Positions 1-9,397 of a DNA stretch of 64,000 nucleotides are shown one piece after another. The notes under the pieces were generated by a model that was not told where the DNA came from, ran no database searches, and saw only the letters and a list, made by a program, of their open reading frames with translations. The translations under genes were made by a program, and so were the position numbers. Origin of the DNA: Amycolatopsis sp. NBC_01488 (lineage in GTDB: Bacteria; Actinomycetota; Actinomycetes; Mycobacteriales; Pseudonocardiaceae). Within the stretch, counting starts at the first letter, position 1. Every line of letters starts with the position of its first letter. The stretch covers positions 3,166,001 to 3,230,000 of the forward strand of contig NZ_CP109434.1 in NCBI RefSeq assembly GCF_036227105.1, written 5' to 3'.

Positions 1-1002
1 TTCTCGGTGGTCCTCCTCACGGCCGGTCTCGTGCTCTCGGGCGCGACCGCCGCCAACGCGGACAGTCCCAAGCTTTCCCACGTCACGACGGTCGGCGTGC
101 ACAACACGTACGACCCGGCGGCCTACGGCTACCTGGCCCAGGCGCTCGACGCCGGCTCGTCGCTGATCGAGCTCGACGTCTGGCCGGACTTCTTCACCCA
201 CGAGTGGAAGGTCAGCCACTCGAACCCGTTGGGGAACAACAACAACTGCGTCGCGGCCACCTCGGCGTCGCAGCTCTACAGCGGCGGGACGAACAAGAAC
301 CTCGAGTACTGCCTCGACGACATCCGGATCTGGCTGGCCGCCCACCCCGGGCACACGCCGGTCACGCTCAAGCTCGAGATGAAGACGGGCTTCTCGGACA
401 ACACCGGCATGGGCCCGGACGAGCTGGACGCGACGTTCCGCGCGCACCTCGGCAGCGTCGCGTTCCGCCCGGCCGAGCTGCTCGGCGGCTACGCCACGCT
501 CGACGACGCCTCCAAGGCGGACAACTGGCCGTCCGTGGACGCGTTGCGGGGCCGGGTGATCACCGAGATCATCCCGGGCACCGTCGAGGAGGGGAACCCG
601 ACCGACACGCTGCACACCGACGTCGAGTACGCGCGGTACCTGGTCGGGCTGAAGAACGCCGGCAAGCTCGGCGACGCGAACATCTTCCCGACCGTGCACG
701 GCGCGGCCGGCGGTGACCCGCGGGACAAGTACACCGCCGACCTCAAGCCGTGGTTCGTCGTGTTCGACGGCGACGCGAGCGCGTGGGTGACGCAGACCGG
801 GCCGTGGTGGTACGACGCCAACCACTACTACCTCGTGATGACCGACGGCCAGAACGTCGCGCCGGCGATCGACGCACACAACCCGACCGTCGACCAGGCC
901 AACCAGCGCGTCGCCGACCTGGCGAAGCAGCACGCGTCGGTGATCACGTCGGACTGGACCGGGCTCACGACGGTGCTGCCGCAGGTGCTCGCCCGGGGTT
1001 AG
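1..1002 (+). CDS. Secreted phosphatidylinositol-specific phospholipase C-like protein (5' end outside window)
   Basis: The frame is open from base 1, so the true start and the first part of the signal peptide lie upstream; a GTG at 7 is inside the hydrophobic core of the signal sequence. The visible part ends ...AATAANADS, a typical cleavage region. The mature protein has the PI-PLC-like TIM-barrel layout: an early VGVHNTY segment with the first catalytic-type His, an LIELDVW segment with an acidic pair, a KVSHSNP segment with a second His, and a TLKLEMK strand. Family members cleave phosphodiesters of phosphatidylinositol or related lipids outside the cell. The substrate is unknown; a Ca-dependent PI-PLC-like hydrolase is the best inference. 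It converges with the VOC gene downstream. Confidence 0.8.
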   Translation, partial: FSVVLLTAGLVLSGATAANADSPKLSHVTTVGVHNTYDPAAYGYLAQALDAGSSLIELDVWPDFFTHEWKVSHSNPLGNNNNCVAATSASQLYSGGTNKNLEYCLDDIRIWLAAHPGHTPVTLKLEMKTGFSDNTGMGPDELDATFRAHLGSVAFRPAELLGGYATLDDASKADNWPSVDALRGRVITEIIPGTVEEGNPTDTLHTDVEYARYLVGLKNAGKLGDANIFPTVHGAAGGDPRDKYTADLKPWFVVFDGDASAWVTQTGPWWYDANHYYLVMTDGQNVAPAIDAHNPTVDQANQRVADLAKQHASVITSDWTGLTTVLPQVLARG

Positions 1003-1093
1003 CCGGTCAGCACGAGCGGGAAGGCCTGCTCGCCGTGGACCTGCAGCTGACCGGCTTCGATCAGTTCCCCGAGGTCGGTCAGCCCGCTGGTCC

Positions 1094-1726
1094 TCAGTCG
1101 AGGCAGAACTCGTTGCCTTCGACGTCCTGCATCACGATGCACGACTCGTTCTCGCCGTCGGCGTACAGCACTCGTTCGCACACCGCGCCGAGCGGGATCA
1201 GCCGGTCGCGCTCGGCCTCGAGCGCGGCGAGGCGTTCCGCGCCCACGAGCCCGGTGCCGGCGCGCACGTCGAGGTGCACGCGGTTCTTGACGACCTTGCC
1301 TTCGGGAACGCGCTGGAAGTACAGCCGCGGGCCCGCACCGGTCGGATCGACGCAGGCGAACGCCGCGCCCCGCCGCTCGGGCGGCAACGAGCGGTCGAAG
1401 TCGGCCCAGCTGTCGAACCCCGCGGGCGCGGGCGGCACGACGTAGCCCAGCACCTCGCACCAGAACCGGGCCACGCGCTCGGGTTCCGCGCAGTCGAAGG
1501 TGATCTGTACCTGCCTGATCGTCCCCATGGGCTCACCGTACTGGCGCGCCGCGCGGCTGCGGTAGTCGATCAATCCCACCCCCGCGGTGATGCCCGGTAC
1601 CGGGGTGAGCCCGGACTTCTCGCGCAGGACGTGGACCGCCAGGACGTGCCGGCCTTCGGCGACCAGGGTGTCGATCTCGTCCCGCAGCGCCTCGGGCAGG
1701 AGCCACCACAGCTCTTCGTCGGTCAC
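1094..1726 (-). CDS. VOC/glyoxalase-superfamily protein with N-terminal L7/L12-like segment
   Basis: The 210-residue protein has two parts. Residues about 68-210, starting at MGTIRQVQITFDC, form a glyoxalase/VOC fold with paired beta-alpha-beta modules, an NRVHLDV strand, and a C-terminal VMQDVEGNEFCLD motif typical of actinobacterial 'VOC family' proteins annotated as glyoxalase-like domain. Residues about 1-60 (LVAEGRHVLAVHVLREKSGL) resemble the helix-turn segment of ribosomal L7/L12 C-terminal-like domains, an unusual N-terminal addition. A shorter start at the internal ATG (about 1525) would give a stand-alone VOC domain. VOC proteins bind a divalent metal and act as lyases, dioxygenases or drug-binding proteins; the substrate here cannot be inferred. 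It is transcribed away from the thi genes' 3' side, with no obvious operon partner. Confidence 0.75.
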   Translation of the reverse strand: MTDEELWWLLPEALRDEIDTLVAEGRHVLAVHVLREKSGLTPVPGITAGVGLIDYRSRAARQYGEPMGTIRQVQITFDCAEPERVARFWCEVLGYVVPPAPAGFDSWADFDRSLPPERRGAAFACVDPTGAGPRLYFQRVPEGKVVKNRVHLDVRAGTGLVGAERLAALEAERDRLIPLGAVCERVLYADGENESCIVMQDVEGNEFCLD

Positions 1727-1767
1727 CGGCCCAGTCTGGCAGCGCGGCCTTCCGGTTCGCGCGCGGT

Positions 1768-4205
<2,438 letters not shown>

Positions 4206-4208
4206 TCA

Positions 4209-4309
4209 CTCCCTACGCCGGCATTACCCGGTCAGGTTCATGCGGTCGGTGACGCCTGCGAAACGCAAGTCACCCTCTCAGCCCGCCATGGCGCGAGCTC
4301 CCGCGTTGG
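4209..4309 (-). promoter_or_regulatory. TPP (thi-box) riboswitch before thiC
   Basis: Read on the minus strand, the leader carries the conserved GGCTGAGAGGG element followed by GAACCTGACCGGGTAATG and CCGGCGTAGGGAG, the diagnostic TPP-aptamer sequences in the right order. The outer ACGC (5') and GCGT (3') can pair as the P1 stem. The aptamer ends about 10 bases before the thiC ATG, so the likely mode is control of ribosome access (inference). Confidence 0.96.
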
Positions 4310-4362
4310 TGTTGTGCCCCCGACCATGCCACGCCGGGTCGGGATACTCAAGTCCGCTCACC

Positions 4363-5274
4363 TCACCCGACCAGTTCGGCCGGGGTGGCGTAGACGTCGA
4401 CCATGGCTCCGTTGCGGAGCACGGTGATCGGCAGCGGGGTGCCGATCACTTCCGCGAACAGCTGCCGCTGGATGCCCTGGGCGTCCGAGACGCGGGTGCG
4501 TCCGACGGTCAGCACGAGGTCGCCCGCCTTGAGGCCCGCCCGGTCCGCGGGGCCGCCGGCGACGACTTCGCGGACTCGCAGCCCGGCGCTCTGCCCGGTG
4601 CGCTCGGCGACGTCGTCGGGCAGCGGCGCCGGGACGCCGACGACGCCGAGGTACGCGCGCCGCACCCGGCCTTCGACGACGAGCGTGTCGATGATCCGCC
4701 GCGTGGTCGCGTTGATCGGCACCGCGAGCCCGAGCCCGACCCCGGCGACCGCGGTGTTGACGCCGACGACGCGGCCTGCGGAGTCGGCGAGCGCGCCGCC
4801 GGAGTTGCCGGGGTTGAGCGCGGCGTCGGTCTGGATGACGTCTTCGATCACGCGGGTCGCCCGGCCCTGCCGCACCGGGAGGGCGCGGCCGAGCGCGCTG
4901 ACGACGCCGGCGGTGACGGTGCCGGAGAAGCCGAGCGGGTTGCCGACGGCCACGACGAGCTGCCCGACGACGAGCCGGTCGGCGTCGCCCAGCTGAGCGG
5001 CCGACGGCGTTTCGCCACGCGCCCGCAGCACGGCGAGATCGGACAGCGGATCGGCCCCGACGACGTCGAAGGGCACCTCGCTGCCATCGGCGAAGGTGGC
5101 GACCCCCCGCCGGTGGTCGCTGACGACGTGGGCGTTGGTGAGCAGGTGGCCGTCATCGGCGAAGACGACGGCCGACCCGCTGCCGCGCGCGAGCTGGACC
5201 CCGGCGACGTGCGGGCCGACGGTCCTGGCGACCGTGCTGACCGCGCGCGAGTAGGCGTCCATCGCCTCGTCCAT
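4363..5274 (-). CDS. HtrA-like trypsin-fold serine protease with PDZ domain, apparently cytosolic
   Basis: The 303-residue protein contains the DegP/HtrA chymotrypsin fold: His in LLTNAHVV, Asp in PLSDLAVL and nucleophilic Ser in LNPGNSGGAL, so the triad is complete. A C-terminal PDZ domain follows (GLRVREVVAGGPADRAGLKAGDLVLTV split over about residues 205-260). No signal peptide or transmembrane segment is visible, unlike most membrane-anchored actinobacterial HtrA proteins, so it probably acts in the cytosol (inference). I chose the ATG at 5274 because GAGGTG lies about 7 bases upstream; an in-frame GTG at 5301 lacks that context. Its end faces the thiC riboswitch promoter region. Confidence 0.85.
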   Translation of the reverse strand: MDEAMDAYSRAVSTVARTVGPHVAGVQLARGSGSAVVFADDGHLLTNAHVVSDHRRGVATFADGSEVPFDVVGADPLSDLAVLRARGETPSAAQLGDADRLVVGQLVVAVGNPLGFSGTVTAGVVSALGRALPVRQGRATRVIEDVIQTDAALNPGNSGGALADSAGRVVGVNTAVAGVGLGLAVPINATTRRIIDTLVVEGRVRRAYLGVVGVPAPLPDDVAERTGQSAGLRVREVVAGGPADRAGLKAGDLVLTVGRTRVSDAQGIQRQLFAEVIGTPLPITVLRNGAMVDVYATPAELVG

Positions 5275-5434
5275 GACTGCACCTCGATTACACCGTTGCA
5301 CGTACTACAAGTGTGCGCCGGGAAATCGGGGAAGTCCGTTCGCTGTTCGTGAACCGCCGGCCGGACCAGTGACGGTCAGTGGTTCACCGGATCGGACCAT
5401 GCGCCGGTGAAGGATCGGCGGCAGACTCCCAAAG

Positions 5435-5458
5435 CGCTTCTGTAACGGTGCAGAAGCG
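5435..5458. promoter_or_regulatory. Inverted repeat before the glucoamylase gene (candidate operator)
   Basis: CGCTTCTG and CAGAAGCG form a perfect 8-bp inverted repeat separated by TAACGGTG. It lies 18 bases before the glucoamylase ATG, inside the divergent promoter region shared with the protease gene. The position suits a repressor operator or a leader hairpin; the regulator is unknown. Confidence 0.5.
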
Positions 5459-5476
5459 ATCTTCTGTGGGGTTGAT

Positions 5477-7642
5477 ATGCGCAAACTCATGTTCGGCGCC
5501 CTCGCCGGGCTGCTGGTCACCGGCTTGATCCCGGGGATCGCGGCGGCCCAGGGCGAGGCTCCCGGCGCCCCGGGCGCCCATCCCAGCTGGCTGCCCGCGA
5601 ACAAGACCGGCTTCGGCACCGCCCACGACCGGTCGAGCAACGTCTGGTTCACCCTCCAGGGTGGCCAGCTGTCCGAGGTCTACTACCCGGACCTGTCGAC
5701 GCCGAGCGTCCGGTCGATGAACTTCGTCGTCACCGACGGCCGCAGCTTCGCCGTCGCCGACTACACCGCGAAGTCGCAGCAGGTCCGGCGCACCGACGAC
5801 GACAGCCTGACCTACGAGCAGACCATCACCGACGACCAGCACCGCTGGCGCCTGCGCAAGACCTACGTCACCGACCCGGCCGCCACGACCGTGCTGGTGG
5901 ACGTCGACTTCCAGTCGCTGACCGGCCGGCCGTACCAGCTCTACGCGGTCGCCGATCCGGACCTGACCAACGACGGCTCCGACGACTCGGCCGCCCGCAA
6001 GGGTGACGCCGTCACCGCGCAGGACGCTTCGAACGCCGCCGCCCTCACCGCGAAACCCGCCTTCGTGAAGACCAGCGTCGGCTACGCGGGCGCGTCCGAC
6101 GGGAACACGCAGCTCACGAAGACCTTCAAGCTGACCCAGTACGACTCGGCCGCGAAGGGCAACGTCGTGCTGACCGGGCAGACGGACGCCGACGGCGTCC
6201 GGAACCGGCACGTCACCCTCGCGCTCGGCATGGGCGCGAAGGCCGCCGACGCGCTCGGCAGCGCGCAGGCGTCGCAGCGACGCGGCGTCCGCGACATCAC
6301 CCGCGCGTACGACCGCGGCTGGGAGCAGTACCTGCGCGGGGTCAGCAAGCCGCCGTCGTCGCTGAAGACCGACGCCGAACGCGACCTCTACAAGGCGTCG
6401 ATGCTGACCCTCGCCGCGAGCGAGGACAAGCAGCACCCGGGCGCCTTCATCGCGTCGCCAAGCATGCCGTGGCGGTTCGGCAACAACGATCCGGAGTGGT
6501 CGCCGTCCGGCACCTACCACCTGGTCTGGCCGCGTGACCTCTACCAGATCGCCACCGGCCTGGCCGCCGGCGGCGACACCGCCGCCGCGAACCGCGCGGT
6601 GAGCTACATGTTCGGCACGCAGCAGCAGCCCGACGGGCACCTGCCGCAGAACAGCCGCGTCGACGGCGTGCCGTACTGGACGTCGGTGCAGCTCGACGAA
6701 ACCGCTTTCCCGATCGTGCTGGCCCAGCAGCTCGGCCGGACCGACCTGTGGCCCGGCGTCCGCGAGGCCGCCGACTTCATCCTGGGCTACCGGGGCCCGG
6801 ACGGGCAGGCTTCGCCCTACACCCAGCAGGAACGCTGGGAGGAGCAGGACGGCTGGTCCCCGTCGACCATCGCCTCGGTGATCGCCGGGCTCGTCTGCGC
6901 CGCGGACCTCGCGTCGCACAGCGGCGCTCCGGCCGACGCCGCCCGGTACCTCGCCGCGGCCGACAAGATGAAGGCCGACCTGCCCAAGCAGACGATCACC
7001 ACGAACGGGCCGCTGTCGAAGGACCCGTACTTCGTCCGGCTCACCAAGGACGCGAACGCCAACGCCGGCACGACGTACAACCTCGGCAACTCGAGCGTGA
7101 CGATGGACCAGCGCGCGGTCACCGACGCGGGCTTCCTCGACCTGGTCCGGCTCGGCATCTACCGCGCGGACGACCCGGTGATCGAGAACAGCGTGCGCGT
7201 CACGGACAAGGCCATCGCGTTCACCACGCCGACCGGGCAGTTCTGGCACCGCTACACGAAGGACGGCTACGGCGAGCAGGCCGACGGTTCGCCGTGGGAC
7301 TACACGTTCCCCGCGGGCAGCCGCACGACGTTCGGCCGGCTGTGGCCGCTGCTCGCCGGCGAGCGCGGCGAGTACGAGCTGACGCTCGGCGACCCGTCGT
7401 CCGCCGCGCGGCGGCTGCGTGACCTCGGCCGGGTGAGCAGCTCGGCGGAAACCATGCCGGAGCAGGTGTGGGACGAGAACCCGCCGTCGGGCCAGACCGG
7501 CTTCCCGGCCGGCACGCCGACCACGTCGGCGACCCCGCTGGCCTGGACGCACGCGCAGTACGTCCGCCTGGCTTGGGACGTCAAGGCGGGCTCGACCCTG
7601 GAGACGCCGAAGGTGGTCCGCTGCCACTTCCTCGGCTGCTGA
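5477..7642 (+). CDS. Secreted GH15 glucoamylase/glucodextranase-type glycosidase
   Basis: The 721-residue precursor starts with a clear signal peptide (MRKLMFGALAGLLVTG..., cleavage near AAA-Q). Residues about 35-300 resemble the N-terminal beta-sandwich of bacterial glucoamylases and glucodextranases. The rest is the GH15 (alpha/alpha)6 barrel, with HLVWPRDLYQ, DGHLPQNSRVDG, an acid-type Glu in RWEEQDGWSPST (about residues 453-462) and a base-type Glu in MPEQVWD (about residue 662). The family releases glucose from the non-reducing ends of alpha-glucans outside the cell. It is divergent from the protease gene and converges with def; a 24-bp inverted repeat precedes it. The exact linkage specificity is not readable from sequence. 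Confidence 0.92.
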   Translation: MRKLMFGALAGLLVTGLIPGIAAAQGEAPGAPGAHPSWLPANKTGFGTAHDRSSNVWFTLQGGQLSEVYYPDLSTPSVRSMNFVVTDGRSFAVADYTAKSQQVRRTDDDSLTYEQTITDDQHRWRLRKTYVTDPAATTVLVDVDFQSLTGRPYQLYAVADPDLTNDGSDDSAARKGDAVTAQDASNAAALTAKPAFVKTSVGYAGASDGNTQLTKTFKLTQYDSAAKGNVVLTGQTDADGVRNRHVTLALGMGAKAADALGSAQASQRRGVRDITRAYDRGWEQYLRGVSKPPSSLKTDAERDLYKASMLTLAASEDKQHPGAFIASPSMPWRFGNNDPEWSPSGTYHLVWPRDLYQIATGLAAGGDTAAANRAVSYMFGTQQQPDGHLPQNSRVDGVPYWTSVQLDETAFPIVLAQQLGRTDLWPGVREAADFILGYRGPDGQASPYTQQERWEEQDGWSPSTIASVIAGLVCAADLASHSGAPADAARYLAAADKMKADLPKQTITTNGPLSKDPYFVRLTKDANANAGTTYNLGNSSVTMDQRAVTDAGFLDLVRLGIYRADDPVIENSVRVTDKAIAFTTPTGQFWHRYTKDGYGEQADGSPWDYTFPAGSRTTFGRLWPLLAGERGEYELTLGDPSSAARRLRDLGRVSSSAETMPEQVWDENPPSGQTGFPAGTPTTSATPLAWTHAQYVRLAWDVKAGSTLETPKVVRCHFLGC

Positions 7643-7660
7643 CCCGGGTCCACCGCAGCT

Positions 7661-7708
7661 GGTCGTGAGTGGGAAACAGTGTTCTAACCCTGTTTCTCGC
7701 TCACGACC
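7661..7708. repeat. Long palindrome between convergent genes (family copy 1; probable bidirectional terminator)
   Basis: Arms 7661-7679 (starting GGTCGTGAGTGGGAAACAG) and 7690-7708 are reverse complements at 17 of 19 positions, around a 10-base loop. It lies 18 bases past the glucoamylase stop and 8 bases before the def stop, so it could terminate both transcripts. A related palindrome sharing the GTCGTGAGTG arm end lies at 23963-24008. Confidence 0.75.
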
Positions 7709-7716
7709 GGGGCGGG

Positions 7717-8295
7717 TCAGAGGACGGCGCCGTCGTCCTCGGGGGTCTTCGGCGGCAGCCACGAGTTGCCCGGAACGCCCCACTTGTTGGCCTTCAGCAT
7801 CTTCTTCGCCGCACGCGCGTGCCGCCCGACCAGGCGGTCGAGGTAGATGAAGCCGTCGAGGTGGTCGGTTTCGTGCTGCAGGCAGCGCGCGAAGTAGCCG
7901 GTGCCCTCGACCTCGATCGGGTTGCCCTCGACGTCGAAGCCGGTCACCTTCGCCCACTTCGCGCGGCCCGTCGGGTACGACTCGCCGGGCGCCGAGAGGC
8001 AGCCCTCCCAGTCGTCGTCCGGGTCCGGCATGGTCTCCGGGAGCTCCGACGTCTCGAGCTTCGGGTTCACGACGAGGCCCTTGTGCCGCACGCCTTCGTC
8101 GTCCGGGCAGTCGTACACGAACACCCGCAGGTCGAGGCCGATCTGGTTGGCCGCGAGGCCGACGCCCTCGGCGGCGTACATCGTCTCGAACATGTCGTCG
8201 GTGAGCGTGCGCAGCTTCTCGTCGAACTCGGTGATCTCCCGAGTCGGCTGGTGCAGCACGGGTTCGCCGGCGATCACGATGGGGTGGATGGTCAC
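7717..8295 (-). CDS. def: Peptide deformylase
   Basis: This 192-residue cytosolic metalloenzyme removes the N-formyl group from nascent proteins. All three family motifs are present: [10 protein letters not shown] (residues 44-53), EGCLS (97-101, with the metal-binding Cys) and HETDH (141-145, the HEXXH motif). The motif-2 region has a DPDDDW insertion just before EGCLS, as in actinobacterial deformylases. The gene is divergent from the DUF3263-LytR_C pair. The same neighbourhood (def, small DUF3263 protein, LytR_C protein) is known from M. tuberculosis Rv0429c-Rv0431. Confidence 0.97.
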   Translation of the reverse strand: MTIHPIVIAGEPVLHQPTREITEFDEKLRTLTDDMFETMYAAEGVGLAANQIGLDLRVFVYDCPDDEGVRHKGLVVNPKLETSELPETMPDPDDDWEGCLSAPGESYPTGRAKWAKVTGFDVEGNPIEVEGTGYFARCLQHETDHLDGFIYLDRLVGRHARAAKKMLKANKWGVPGNSWLPPKTPEDDGAVL

Positions 8296-8450
8296 GGCGA
8301 GCCAGTTTAGTCGGACCCTTCTGGTAGACCTGCATCAGACCGTGACGCGCCGACGCGGATGCCCACGTCGGCGTGGGCTTCCGTGGTTGAATGGCGCCCG
8401 CGGAAGAGCTAGGTCTGATTCGCCATGACGCCCGATTGAGAGGGACTCGG

Positions 8451-8759
8451 ATGGACGCCGCGGAGTCGATGGCTGAGCCGCAGCCGTCGCCGCCGAAGCC
8501 CGTGCCCGGCCTGACCGAACGCGAGGTCGAGATCCTCGCGTTCGAGCGCCAGTGGTGGCGACACGCCGGGGCGAAGGAGAACGCCATCCGCGAACGCTTC
8601 GACTTGTCCGCCACGCGCTACTACCAGCTGCTCAACAAGCTGCTGGAGAAGCCGGAGGCGATCGAAGCGGACCCGATGCTGGTGAAGCGGCTGCGCAAGA
8701 CGCGCGCCACCCGCCAGCGCAAGCGTGGCGCCCGGCGACTGGGGATCGAGCTGAAATGA
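8451..8759 (+). CDS. DUF3263 family protein
   Basis: This is a 102-residue basic protein. The DUF3263 core runs from LTEREVEILAFERQWW to RYYQLLNKLLEKPEA, a helix-turn-helix-like segment suggestive of nucleic-acid binding; the tail (LRKTRATRQRKRGARR) is strongly basic. The ATG at 8451 is preceded by GAGAGGG; another ATG at 8469 is possible. The stop overlaps the next gene in an ATGA tetranucleotide, so the two are translationally coupled. Orthologs sit beside def in mycobacteria (Rv0430), but no function is established. Confidence 0.85.
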   Translation: MDAAESMAEPQPSPPKPVPGLTEREVEILAFERQWWRHAGAKENAIRERFDLSATRYYQLLNKLLEKPEAIEADPMLVKRLRKTRATRQRKRGARRLGIELK

Positions 8760-9373
8760 GCGTGTTTTCGGGAATGTCCCGGCCGATGAAGGCCGCGGGC
8801 GTCGCCCTGATCGGGGTGGCCATCATCGCGGCGGTGATCGGCGGGATCTCCGCCCTCAACGGCGGCGGGTCGAACGAAGCCGGTCCGAGCGGCACCCCCA
8901 CCCAGCCGGGCACGTCCGGCGGGCCGTCGACGCCGCCCACGACCTCGTCTTCGCCGTCGACCCCGCCGACGTCGACGTCCACTTCGCCGGCCTCGCCGTC
9001 GCCGACCACGCCGCCGCCCGGGCAGCCGACGTCACCCGCCCCCGGCCAGCCCGGTGACCACCAGGCGGGCAACAAGTGGGTGACCGTCCGGGTCTTCAAC
9101 AACTCCCTGATCAAGGACCTCGCCCAGCGCGCCGCGGACGACTTCCGCGGCGGCGGCTGGACCGTCAACGAGGTCGGCAACTACTCGCAGGGCACCATCC
9201 CGACGACGACGGCGTTCTACCGCCTGGGCACCGACGAGGAAGCCGCGGCGAAGCAGCTCGCCCAGGAGTTCGGCATCAAGGCCGAGCCCCGCTTCCCCGG
9301 GATCGAGAGCGCGAGCCCGGGCGTGATCGTCATCGTGACGAAGGAATACGAGTCCGGCCACAAGGGCAGCTGA
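8756..9373 (+). CDS. Membrane-anchored LytR_C domain protein (VirR/Rv0431-like)
   Basis: The 205-residue protein has a short cytoplasmic N-terminus, one transmembrane helix (AAGVALIGVAIIAAVIGGI, about residues 13-31), a Ser/Thr/Pro-rich linker of about 75 residues, and a C-terminal LytR_C domain (VTVRVFNNSLIKDLA to GVIVIVTKEY). Context and architecture match M. tuberculosis Rv0431 (VirR), a LytR_C protein linked to envelope integrity and vesicle release. LytR_C domains are thought to act at the cell wall. The ATG overlaps the DUF3263 stop. The linker is low complexity, so length variation between strains is expected. Confidence 0.9.
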   Translation: MSVFSGMSRPMKAAGVALIGVAIIAAVIGGISALNGGGSNEAGPSGTPTQPGTSGGPSTPPTTSSSPSTPPTSTSTSPASPSPTTPPPGQPTSPAPGQPGDHQAGNKWVTVRVFNNSLIKDLAQRAADDFRGGGWTVNEVGNYSQGTIPTTTAFYRLGTDEEAAAKQLAQEFGIKAEPRFPGIESASPGVIVIVTKEYESGHKGS

Positions 9374-9397
9374 CGGGGCTTCGGGTGGCGCTCCCTT

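Noticed and set aside
4363..5301. Start of the HtrA-like protease at GTG 5301
   Set aside because: The nine added residues lack any signal or homology, and the ATG at 5274 has a better ribosome binding site.
5384..8614. Very long antisense open frame over the glucoamylase gene
   Set aside because: It is a shadow of high-GC third-codon bias; the plus-strand glucoamylase and minus-strand def explain the region.
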